DNA from: an uncultured Collinsella sp.
Lineage (GTDB): Bacteria > Actinomycetota > Coriobacteriia > Coriobacteriales > Coriobacteriaceae
Assembly: GCA_900765115.1 (NCBI GenBank)
Contig: CAAFQK010000010.1
Coordinates: 1-27,688, forward strand
Direction of reading: 5' to 3'
DNA: 27,688 bases
This document shows positions 7,680 to 15,025 of the stretch, piece after piece (the stretch's first letter is position 1; each line of letters starts with the position of its first letter). The translations under genes and the position numbers were made by a program. The notes beneath the pieces were generated by a model. The model saw only the letters and a list, made by a program, of their open reading frames with translations. It ran no database searches and was not told where the DNA came from.

Positions 7680-8255
7680 CTACTTTTTGGCGGCTTTGCG
7701 CTCGTCGCGGATGCGGGCGCGGTCCATGGCCGCCTCGACAGCCGAGAAGCGGCAACCACAGTAGTTCTGCCGATACATGCCAAGCTCGCGCGAACGGCGT
7801 GTCGCCTCGGGGTAATACGGGCGAAAATCGCGAATCACCGGGGTGAGCCCATGTGCCGCCGCCAAGCGCTCAAGCACGTCATTGCAGGTATCGAACAGCT
7901 GGTACGGCGAGACGACGAGCGTCGTGCCCACAAACTCAAACCCGCGCTCCTGGGCCACGCGGCACGCCTCGGCCAAGCGCAGGGCATAGCACGCGCGACA
8001 GCGACGAGGCCGATCGGCACCCAGCGGTGCCACGCCGGTCTCCCAGCGCTCACGGTCCTCCCCTGCCTCGATGAGCTCGATGTCGCCATCGGCACACCAC
8101 CGGCGCAGCTCGTCTAGGCGACGCTGCCATTCATCGCGCGGTTGAATATTGGGGTTGGTCCAGCAAATCGTGGGCTCAAACCCCTCCTCGCGCAGCAGGC
8201 GAACCGGCTCAAGCGAGCATGGTGCACAGCACGCATGCAGCAACAACGACTTCAT
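7680..8255 (-). CDS. queH: Epoxyqueuosine reductase QueH
   Basis: QueH (former DUF208) removes the epoxide from epoxyqueuosine-tRNA to give queuosine, replacing the cobalamin-dependent QueG. The 191-residue protein has the family's cysteine signature: LHACCAPCS at residues 5-13, RCRACYALR near 100 and NYCGC near 170, which together hold iron-sulfur and metal sites. ATG 8255 lies six bases after GAGGAG; an ATG two codons upstream sits right on the ribosome site and is unlikely. The gene is only ten bases downstream of the DUF3267 gene and 64 nt upstream of queA, which suggests one transcript. Having QueH fits a cell that would otherwise spend cobalamin on this step. Confidence 0.93.
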   Translation of the reverse strand: MKSLLLHACCAPCSLEPVRLLREEGFEPTICWTNPNIQPRDEWQRRLDELRRWCADGDIELIEAGEDRERWETGVAPLGADRPRRCRACYALRLAEACRVAQERGFEFVGTTLVVSPYQLFDTCNDVLERLAAAHGLTPVIRDFRPYYPEATRRSRELGMYRQNYCGCRFSAVEAAMDRARIRDERKAAKK

Positions 8256-8265
8256 CGACATCTCC

Positions 8266-8832
8266 TCACCCAAAAAAGCGCACGCCAAAGGACGTATCTT
8301 CGCAGGCGACAATGCGGCGGTCGCGCAAAATGGTCCGCACGTAATACCAGTCGCCCACACAGCCCGACAAATGCAAGCCGGCCGCCAGGTAGCACAGCAG
8401 TGGATAGCCCGAAAACACAAACCCCAGGGTAAACGCTGTCGTCACAACAACCGTCGGCGCCAGGCAAACCGCCATGTACCGCCGGCGCGAATACACAACA
8501 CCCTCGGCGCAGGCATAGATCATCGCCGTCTCGCGATTCGCCCCAAAGGTCACCTTCGCGCCCGCAGGCGCCAGCAGCTTAAAAAACACACCGTGCACCA
8601 GCTCGTGCACGGCGAACGACGCCATTGAGATCGCAGCCAAGCCGACTATCCAGCCCACGACAGCCATCCAGCCGCCCGCGTCAGCAGCATCCAGATCCGC
8701 AGGCCCGCCCAGCAGCATAAACACCGGCACCAGGCACACGGCAAACACGCCGACGACGACCATCCCCCACACGAAGCAAGCGTGCAGAAAATCCTCGTCT
8801 TCAAACGCATGTATGTTGGAAATCTCATTCAT
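8266..8832 (-). CDS. DUF3267-family membrane metalloprotease-like protein
   Basis: This 188-residue integral membrane protein has about four hydrophobic segments (near residues 18-42, 54-74, 122-142 and 143-160). It has an HExxH-type zinc motif, HELVH, at residues 77-81, inside the second to third segment region. That arrangement fits the DUF3267 putative zincin peptidases. No substrate or partner is evident. ATG 8832 lacks a good Shine-Dalgarno. A TATCCT box ends only about nine bases upstream, so the message may be leaderless. It heads the likely transcript DUF3267-queH-queA and is divergent from the MetRS-like gene. Confidence 0.8.
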   Translation of the reverse strand: MNEISNIHAFEDEDFLHACFVWGMVVVGVFAVCLVPVFMLLGGPADLDAADAGGWMAVVGWIVGLAAISMASFAVHELVHGVFFKLLAPAGAKVTFGANRETAMIYACAEGVVYSRRRYMAVCLAPTVVVTTAFTLGFVFSGYPLLCYLAAGLHLSGCVGDWYYVRTILRDRRIVACEDTSFGVRFFG

Positions 8833-8964
8833 AGCATCTTAGGATAGCGCCCCTGCCACGTACCCGTCCGCATGTGCGATAATGTCGAACGATATGCACG
8901 AATTGACCACCGCGTCGCCAGGCCCCGCGCCCGGTCGCGCCCTCTCCATATGCGAAGGAGTCCC

Positions 8965-11115
8965 ATGGCATCCAAATACTCCATGAACGACCGTCCCAGC
9001 TGGCCGCGCCGCGCCATCGTTACCGCCGGCGAGCCCTATGGCAACAAGGGCCTTCACTTTGGCCACGTTGGCGGCGTCTTTGTCCCGGCCGACTTCTTCG
9101 CTCGCTTCCTGCGCGACCGTCTGGGCCGCGAGAACGTCATCTTCACCTCGGGCACCGACTGCTACGGCTCGCCCATCATGGAGAGCTACCGCAAGCTCAA
9201 GGAGAGCGAGAGCTACGACAAGTCCATTAGCGAGTATGTCGAGTCCAACCACTCCCGCCAGGCCGCGACCCTCAACAACTACAACATCAGCTGCGACATC
9301 TACGGCGGCTCGGGCCTTGAGCCGGCTGCGCAGATTCACAACGAGGTGACCGCGGAGATTATCAAGCGCCTGCACGAGCAGGGCACCATCTCCAAGCGCT
9401 CCACGCTGCAGTTCTACGACGCCAAGGCCGGCACGTTCCTCAACGGCCGTCAGGTGATCGGCCGCTGCCCCATCCAGGGCTGCAAATCCGAGAAGGCCTA
9501 TGCCGACGAGTGCGACCTGGGCCACCAGTTTGAGCCCGAGGAGCTCATCGCGCCCAAGAGCCAGCTCACCGGCGAGGTGCCCGAGCTGCGCCCGGTCGAC
9601 AACCTCTACTTTGACCTGCCGGCCTACCTCGACTTTATGAAGACCTATACCGCCAAGCTCGCCCAGAACCCGCAGGTTCGCTCCGTGGTCTCCAAGACCA
9701 TGGAGGAGTGGCTGCTGCCGGCTCAGCTCTACATCCAGAACAAGTTCCGCGAGGCCTTCGACGCCGTCGAGGACCAGCTGCCCGAGCACACCGTGCTGGA
9801 GCCCGAGGGCAACAAGAGCAGCTTTACCGTCACCTTCCCCAGCTGGAAGGAGCGCGACGACGCCCACGCGGTGCTCGCCAACGGCGGCGTGCGCTTCCGC
9901 AGCGGCAAGGCGCTCGTGCCCTTCCGCATCACCGGCAACATCGACTGGGGCGTTCCGGTGCCCGAGGTCGACGGCGTGACCGACGTCACCTGCTGGTGCT
10001 GGCCCGAGAGCCTGTGGGCGCCCATCAGCTATACGCGTACCGTGCTCGCGCGCGATGCCAAGGCCACCGGCGTGACCGAGGGCGTCGCCGCCCAGGATGC
10101 CGCCCTCATGGGCGAGCCCGCTGCCGACTCCACGCAGGTGCCCGCGCCCACCTACCAACACAGCTCACTCGACTGGCGCGACTGGTGGTGCTCGGACGAC
10201 GCACAGATCTACCAGTTTATCGGTCAGGACAACATCTACTTCTACTGCATCGCGCAGACCGCCATGTGGGAGGCCCTGGGTTGGGACCTCACGCAGAGCA
10301 CCGTCAGCGCCTGCTACCACCTGCTCTACATGGGCAAAAAGGCCAGCTCGTCCTCGCAGACGCCTCCCCCGCCGGCAGACGACCTGCTCAACCACTACAC
10401 CTGCGAGCAGATGCGCGCTCACTGGCTGTCGCTCGGCCTGTCCGAAAAGCCGGTGAGCTTTAGCCCCAAGGCATACGACACCCGCGTGACCGGCAAGGAC
10501 AAGAACGGCAACGAGGTGCGGGCCTGCGACGACAAGCGCGTTATCGACCCAGCCCTTAAGGAGAGCGCGCTGCTGACCGGCGTGTTCAACCGTCTGGCCC
10601 GCAGCTGCTTCTACGGCGTCGCCGTCAAGGAAGGCGACGAGAGCCCCTACCGCAACGGCTGCATCCCCGCCGGTGCCGCTTCTGACACCGTGGTCGAAGC
10701 CGCCCAGCAGGCAGCCCTCGCCTTTGAGCAGGCCATGTACAAGTTCGAGACGCACCGCGCGCTTGCCGTGTGCGACGACTACCTGCGCGCCGCCAACAAG
10801 CGCTGGAGCGATGCCTCTAAGGCCGCCAACAAGCTCGAGGGTAACGAGGCAAACGCCGCAATGACGCAGGCCCTCGTCGACGCCTTTACCGAGCTGCGCG
10901 TGGCGACCGTGCTCATGCACGGCATCGTCCCTGCCGGCTGCGAGCTCATCTGCGAGTACTTCGACGTCGATCCGGTCGCCTTCTTTAGCTGGGATAACAT
11001 CTTCGCCTCCACGGATGAGTTTGTGGAGAGCCTGGGCGAGAAGCCCGGCGAGCACCGCGTAAAGCCGCTGCCCCCGCGCTTCGACTTCTTCAGCAAGCAC
11101 GAGAGCCAGTACTAA
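8965..11115 (+). CDS. Methionyl-tRNA synthetase-like class I tRNA ligase with degenerate KMSKS
   Basis: The 716-residue protein is a class I aminoacyl-tRNA synthetase of the MetRS type. The HIGH signature appears as HFGHVGG at about residues 26-32. A zinc-knuckle-like CPIQGCKSE...CDLGH lies near 170-190. WDIN-type text appears as GNIDWGVPVP near 325, and YQFIGQDNIYFY near 415 is strongly MetRS-like. The KMSKS loop, near residue 460, reads GKKASSSSQTPPPP, so the usual second lysine is lost. A helical anticodon-type domain follows. ATG 8965 is preceded by GAAGGAG. It may be the main MetRS of this lineage or a paralogue with altered chemistry. It starts a two-gene unit with the methyltransferase 36 nt downstream. 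Confidence 0.85.
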   Translation: MASKYSMNDRPSWPRRAIVTAGEPYGNKGLHFGHVGGVFVPADFFARFLRDRLGRENVIFTSGTDCYGSPIMESYRKLKESESYDKSISEYVESNHSRQAATLNNYNISCDIYGGSGLEPAAQIHNEVTAEIIKRLHEQGTISKRSTLQFYDAKAGTFLNGRQVIGRCPIQGCKSEKAYADECDLGHQFEPEELIAPKSQLTGEVPELRPVDNLYFDLPAYLDFMKTYTAKLAQNPQVRSVVSKTMEEWLLPAQLYIQNKFREAFDAVEDQLPEHTVLEPEGNKSSFTVTFPSWKERDDAHAVLANGGVRFRSGKALVPFRITGNIDWGVPVPEVDGVTDVTCWCWPESLWAPISYTRTVLARDAKATGVTEGVAAQDAALMGEPAADSTQVPAPTYQHSSLDWRDWWCSDDAQIYQFIGQDNIYFYCIAQTAMWEALGWDLTQSTVSACYHLLYMGKKASSSSQTPPPPADDLLNHYTCEQMRAHWLSLGLSEKPVSFSPKAYDTRVTGKDKNGNEVRACDDKRVIDPALKESALLTGVFNRLARSCFYGVAVKEGDESPYRNGCIPAGAASDTVVEAAQQAALAFEQAMYKFETHRALAVCDDYLRAANKRWSDASKAANKLEGNEANAAMTQALVDAFTELRVATVLMHGIVPAGCELICEYFDVDPVAFFSWDNIFASTDEFVESLGEKPGEHRVKPLPPRFDFFSKHESQY

Positions 11116-11151
11116 ACACTCGACATGTAATGGAATGGGAAGGAAAGACGG

Positions 11152-12255
11152 ATGTCCAAGCCGCGTCGTCGTAAGCAGAAAAAGCAGGTCAAGCCCGAGC
11201 TCAAGCTCAGGCAATTTGCCGCCACCGAGCTTTCCGACCAGCTTGCCGCCCTTCCCTGCGCCGCCGACCTGCCGCGCTTTATGGTCGACACGGTCGCCGG
11301 CGCCTATGCCCCCACCGATGCCGAGCTCATGATCGAGGGCTTCGGCGCCGCGGCCACACGCCCGGTCACGCTGCGCGCCAACACGCTCAAGGCAACCGCC
11401 GAGGACATCGTTGCGGCGCTCGATGCCGCCGGCATCGCGCACCAAACCGTTACCTGGTATCCGGACGCCTTTATCCTGCCCGAGGCCCAGGTTTCCGACC
11501 TATGGGACCTCGACATCTACCGCGACGGCAAGATCTACTTGCAGAGCCTGTCGTCCATGATGCCACCGTCGGTCCTGGGCGCCCAGGCAGGCGAGGACAT
11601 CCTGGACATGTGCGCAGCCCCTGGCGGCAAGACGACGCAAATTACCGCCCTCACGCAGGGACAGGCGCACCTTACCGCCTGCGAGATGAGCATTCCCCGC
11701 GCCGAGAAGCTCGAAGCCAACCTCCACCGCCAAGGCGCAAAAAACGTGCCCGTCATGCGCATCGACGCACGCGAGCTCGACGAGTTCTTCCGCTTTGACC
11801 GCATCCTGCTCGACGCTCCCTGCACCGGCACGGGCACCGTCATCAGCGGCAACGAGAAAAGCCTGCGCGGCCTGACCGAGCAGCTGCTGAGCAAGTGCGC
11901 CCGCTCGCAGCGCGCGCTTCTGGACCGCGCCATGGGAGCCCTCAAACCGGGCGGCACGCTCGTCTATTCGACCTGTTCAATCTTGCCGCAGGAAAACGAG
12001 GACGCCCTGCAAGAGGCCCTCGACAAGCATATGGACTGCGAGCTCATCCCCCTCGACGGCACGCCAAGCGAAAGTGAAGCACGCCGCGCCCAGGATGCCG
12101 GCGAGGAGCCGCATATCGAGAGCAACGCTCTCACCGAGGCCATCGCCGCGGGTCAGGTATCGGCCGTCGCCAACGGTATGCCCGGTACGCTGACCATTCC
12201 GCCTAGCCGCGACTTTGAGGGCTTCTACATTGCCCTGATCCGAAAACGCAGCTAG
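11152..12255 (+). CDS. RsmB/RsmF-type rRNA (cytosine-C5) methyltransferase
   Basis: This 367-residue NOL1/NOP2/Sun-family enzyme makes 5-methylcytosine in rRNA using S-adenosylmethionine. The SAM loop is DMCAAPGGKTTQ near residues 152-163. The first conserved cysteine is in LLDAPCTGTG near 225, and the catalytic STC motif is in YSTCS near 278. The N-terminal 20 residues are very basic (RRRKQKKQVKPELK), as expected for RNA contact. The protein lacks the full RsmB N-terminal NusB-like domain, so RsmF or a related specificity is more likely. ATG 11152 follows AGGAAAG. The tandem order with the MetRS-like gene puts two translation functions in one transcript. Confidence 0.9.
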   Translation: MSKPRRRKQKKQVKPELKLRQFAATELSDQLAALPCAADLPRFMVDTVAGAYAPTDAELMIEGFGAAATRPVTLRANTLKATAEDIVAALDAAGIAHQTVTWYPDAFILPEAQVSDLWDLDIYRDGKIYLQSLSSMMPPSVLGAQAGEDILDMCAAPGGKTTQITALTQGQAHLTACEMSIPRAEKLEANLHRQGAKNVPVMRIDARELDEFFRFDRILLDAPCTGTGTVISGNEKSLRGLTEQLLSKCARSQRALLDRAMGALKPGGTLVYSTCSILPQENEDALQEALDKHMDCELIPLDGTPSESEARRAQDAGEEPHIESNALTEAIAAGQVSAVANGMPGTLTIPPSRDFEGFYIALIRKRS

Positions 12256-12279
12256 CGCACGGATCCAAAACTCAACAAG

Positions 12280-12450
12280 CTATTTCTGTGCGCGTTTGCC
12301 CTGCTGGTCACGATGTTGTTTAAGCGTCGCGCGCTCTTTGCGTTCGGCCCTTTTGCCCTTAATGGCCGTGACCACAAAGTAGATGACCGCGGCGGCTATG
12401 ATTGCGCCCACGCATAGGCCAATCGAGCCCAACATTGCCGAAAATTCCAT
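12280..12450 (-). CDS. Small single-pass membrane protein (56 aa)
   Basis: A 57-codon frame runs from ATG 12450 to TAG 12280, with GAGAGGTGA six bases before the start. It begins MEFSAMLGSIG, has one hydrophobic span at about residues 7-28 (LGSIGLCVGAIIAAAVIYFVV) and ends in a highly charged cytosolic tail rich in Lys, Arg and Gln, ending AQK. It fits the size and layout of small actinobacterial membrane proteins of unknown role. It is convergent with the methyltransferase gene, whose stop lies 24 bases away, and divergent from the next plus-strand gene. No homologue family is recognised. Confidence 0.7.
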   Translation of the reverse strand: MEFSAMLGSIGLCVGAIIAAAVIYFVVTAIKGKRAERKERATLKQHRDQQGKRAQK

Positions 12451-12641
12451 ACCGCGTCACCTCTCTTTTAAACGGGACTTTCAAGATAGCACCTCGATAC
12501 CCGCCACCACAGCTCCTTCACGTTCGCCGGCCCTTCGGTCTAACGGATGGCGCGGCGGGGAAAAATCAACTCGTCAAACGATTTAGCATTCGCAATTCCG
12601 GCTGCATAGCGCCGGCCGTTATCACATAGAATCGAGCCTCC

Positions 12642-13733
12642 ATGGATACCCTCAACGATCTAAATGAGCGCGTCGACGCCTTCGTCGGCACCAGCTCCTT
12701 CGACACGCCTGCCGCGGCAAACGACCAAGCTCCCATCGATGTGCCCGCCGAGGTTCACGAGGACATCGTCGCCTCGGTCGATTTCTCCGAGGTCGAGCTC
12801 GCAGACGAGTTCACCGAGCCCCAGGTAGCCGTGACCCCCAACGGACTGCTCCCCATGGAGCCCCTGCCCATCGACGGACGTCTGCGCAAGGCTGCCCTTC
12901 GCATGCCCGACGAGATCGAGGAGGCCAGCGGCTTCACGCTCTTTGGCCGACGCATCAAGTCGCTCATTTACACCACCGATGTCGCGGTTATCCGCAACTC
13001 CAACGCCGATGCCGTTTTTGCGGTCTACCCTTTCACGCCGCAGCCCGCCATTACGCAAGCGCTGCTGACCGTCGCCGAGTGCCCGGTCTTTGTAGGCGTG
13101 GGCGGCGGAACTACGACCGGTAAGCGCTCCGTGCAGATGGCAGCCGTCTCCGAGATGCAGGGCGCGGCGGGCTGCGTGGTCAACTCCCCCGCCACTGCCG
13201 AGATGGTCGAGCACATCACCAACATCGCCGACATCCCCGTCATCGCCACGGTCGTTCGCTGCGACGACGATGCTCACGCCAAGGTGCGCGCCGGAGCCAA
13301 GATTCTCAACATCGCCGCCGGCAAGAACACGCCCCAGGTCCTACGCGAGCTGCGCGAGCACTATCCCAACCTGCCGCTCATCGCGCCGGGCGGCAAGACG
13401 CCCGAGAGCATCCGTGAGACCATCGCCGCCGGCGCCAACGCCATCATCTGGACGCCGCCTTCGGCCCAGCAGTTACAGACCGACATGATGCAGCGTTATC
13501 GCAAGATGAAGGAAGACGCCACACCTGTCATCTCGCGCGACGATGTGCCCATTATCGATCAGGTCGCCGCCGCCGAGGTCAGCCAGGTCGAGAACATGAA
13601 TCCCGATGTGCCGATTCCCGACGAAGTCATCGAGCGCATCGCTTCGATCCACGAGCGCGTCGAGGAGCATCGCGCCAACCGCGGCCTCAAGCCGTCACTG
13701 CACGGCTTCTTCTTCCGCGGAAAGAAACGCTAG
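12642..13733 (+). CDS. Conserved protein with TIM-barrel-like phosphate-binding C-terminal half
   Basis: I do not recognise a named family for this 363-residue protein. The first 80 residues are acidic and low in order (many Asp, Glu, Pro). From about residue 105 the pattern is alternating strand and helix: VAVIRNSNADAVFAVYPF, then VFVGVGGGTTTGKRSV near 150, VIATVVRC near 200, and a phosphate-site-like IAPGGKTPESIRETIAAGA near 247-265 followed by AIIWTPP. This resembles small TIM-barrel enzymes such as the KDPG-aldolase group, but no catalytic lysine can be assigned. The C-terminus is helical and basic. ATG 12642 has only a weak GAG upstream. TAGAAT ends nine bases before it, so translation may be leaderless. 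Confidence 0.75.
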   Translation: MDTLNDLNERVDAFVGTSSFDTPAAANDQAPIDVPAEVHEDIVASVDFSEVELADEFTEPQVAVTPNGLLPMEPLPIDGRLRKAALRMPDEIEEASGFTLFGRRIKSLIYTTDVAVIRNSNADAVFAVYPFTPQPAITQALLTVAECPVFVGVGGGTTTGKRSVQMAAVSEMQGAAGCVVNSPATAEMVEHITNIADIPVIATVVRCDDDAHAKVRAGAKILNIAAGKNTPQVLRELREHYPNLPLIAPGGKTPESIRETIAAGANAIIWTPPSAQQLQTDMMQRYRKMKEDATPVISRDDVPIIDQVAAAEVSQVENMNPDVPIPDEVIERIASIHERVEEHRANRGLKPSLHGFFFRGKKR

Positions 13734-13745
13734 CCGCAACAGCAA

Positions 13746-13779
13746 GGCCCGCCCCACAAACGTGAGGCGGGCCGTTTTC
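13746..13779 (+). terminator. Terminator between convergent genes
   Basis: A perfect 8-bp stem GGCCCGCC/GGCGGGCC (13746-13753 with 13766-13773) is followed by GTTTTCG, 12 nt past the stop of the upstream plus gene. It may also serve the DegV gene from the other side, though the T-run on that strand is poor. Confidence 0.75.
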
Positions 13780-13814
13780 GCTTGAACAATCATGCAGCGA
13801 CGTGATGGGGCAAA

Positions 13815-14705
13815 TTAATCCACGCGCTTGTCGCCCATAAAGAAGAGCGCCACCGTACCAGGTCCGGTATGCGAGCCAATCAGAGTACCGATGTCATTGA
13901 TCTCAATCTTGCCTTTAAGCTGCGGAACCTGTTCCTCAATCAGCGCCGCAACTGCCTCGGCATCCTCGCGGCACGCCGAGTGCGACATGATGCACTTACC
14001 CGAATAATCCGCACCGTCCTGCACGTGTGCCATCATGGTCTTGGCCATCTCGGAAATCGCGCGCTTCTTAGTGCGAATCTTCTCACGTGGCGACAGCTTG
14101 CCGTCGCAATCGACCGTCATAAGCGGGCAAATCTTAAGCGCCGTGCCGATGATCGCGCTCGCAGCCGAAATGCGACCGCCGCGCAGGTAGCTCGACAGAT
14201 CGGTCGAGAAGAACCAGTGGTGCAGGTTGAGTTTGTGCTCCTCGATCCAGGCAGCCGTCTCGTCGAGTGAAGCCCCGCTATCGCGCACGTCGGCGGCATA
14301 TTCCAGCAACAGGCCAAAGCCCGAAGACGCCGCCAGCGAATCGATGACGCGCACCTTGCCGCCCTGGGGATAGCGATCCGCGAGCATCTGCGCCGCAACG
14401 CAGGCCGATCCATACGTGCCCGAAATACCCGACGACAACGTCAGGTGCAGCACGTCTTTACCCTCGGCAACAAACGGCTCCCAAAACTCCTCGTACTCAC
14501 CCACGCTCACCTGAGACGTCTTGGGCATGGCGCCCGCGGCAATCTGGGCAAAAAACTTGTCCGGCGTAATCGACTGATACAGATCGTCCGTATAGACAAC
14601 ATCGTCGATCTCGTAATGAAAACACACGACAGGGATATTGCGCGACGCAAAGAACTCACGGGTTCGGTCGGCGGCGGATTCACAGGTCAGGACAAAATCA
14701 CTCAT
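13815..14705 (-). CDS. DegV family fatty-acid-binding protein
   Basis: At 296 residues this matches the DegV (FakB-like) family. Members hold a fatty acid between two domains and, with FakA kinase, feed exogenous fatty acids into phospholipids. Typical segments are TCESAADRT near the N-terminus, CFHYEIDD, SSGISGTYGSACVAAQML near residue 87, VRVIDSLAASSGFGLL near 112 and DIGTLIGSHTGPGTVALFF at the C-terminus. ATG 14705 is six bases from AAGGAG; the six-codon-longer frame has no such site. A GATAAT -10 box lies about 30 nt upstream. No fakA is visible nearby, so partner and ligand are inferred only from the family. Confidence 0.92.
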   Translation of the reverse strand: MSDFVLTCESAADRTREFFASRNIPVVCFHYEIDDVVYTDDLYQSITPDKFFAQIAAGAMPKTSQVSVGEYEEFWEPFVAEGKDVLHLTLSSGISGTYGSACVAAQMLADRYPQGGKVRVIDSLAASSGFGLLLEYAADVRDSGASLDETAAWIEEHKLNLHHWFFSTDLSSYLRGGRISAASAIIGTALKICPLMTVDCDGKLSPREKIRTKKRAISEMAKTMMAHVQDGADYSGKCIMSHSACREDAEAVAALIEEQVPQLKGKIEINDIGTLIGSHTGPGTVALFFMGDKRVD

Positions 14706-14733
14706 ATGAGGCTCCTTACTCATTGCTGCGCAA

Positions 14734-14739
14734 ATTATC
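14734..14739 (-). promoter_or_regulatory. Likely -10 box of the DegV gene
   Basis: GATAAT is found on the minus strand 28 bases upstream of the chosen start. The expected -35 position (near CCGCAT) is poor, so the call rests on the -10 box and spacing. Confidence 0.4.
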
Positions 14740-14968
14740 GCACAGTGAGCCTAGATGCGGTACATATGTCCACTATTTACCAAATCGAACCAAAAATAGT
14801 GAACATCTTTACCACCATCGTCTCCACCGGCCCCACGTATAAATATCTGAGAAAACACCCTCTGTCGTCTCCACCCAACCAACACATCTACCTTCACTAA
14901 ATCGATTTACCAAACCATTCAGCCGACAATTCAGCCGCTGGCGCAAAATCGAAACAAAAGCGGCGCAT

Positions 14969-15002
14969 ACTGATAAACGTTTGACGCTGTTTATCAGTTT
15001 TA
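14969..15002 (+). promoter_or_regulatory. Inverted repeat in the fbp leader
   Basis: ACTGATAAAC (14969-14978) and GTTTATCAGT (14989-14998) form a perfect 10-bp dyad with a 10-nt loop, 27 nt before the fbp start. A TTTT run follows, so as RNA it looks like a weak terminator hairpin, and as DNA like a dimeric repressor operator. Which one applies cannot be told from sequence. Confidence 0.5.
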
Positions 15003-15025
15003 CCAGCCCCATCGGAAGGTGTTTC

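Larger units (their letters stand above)
14706..15025. other. AT-richer divergent intergenic region with two inverted repeats
   Basis: This 320-nt gap lies between degV and fbp. It is lower in GC than its surroundings. It contains CACTATTT/AAATAGTG (about 14770-14802), a perfect 8-bp repeat with a wide loop, and near fbp the perfect 10-bp repeat ACTGATAAAC/GTTTATCAGT. The sequence between them (about 14805-14960) is pyrimidine-rich on the plus strand and has no convincing coding frame. Confidence 0.5.

Noticed and set aside
8839..10161. Minus-strand open frame of 440 codons opposite the MetRS-like gene
   Set aside because: It is a Gly/Leu/Val/Ala-rich shadow without motifs, opposite a gene with HIGH-type and zinc motifs in preferred codons.
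14805..14960. Small gene in the fbp-degV gap
   Set aside because: The frames there have no ribosome site, are pyrimidine-skewed, and do not use the host's codons.
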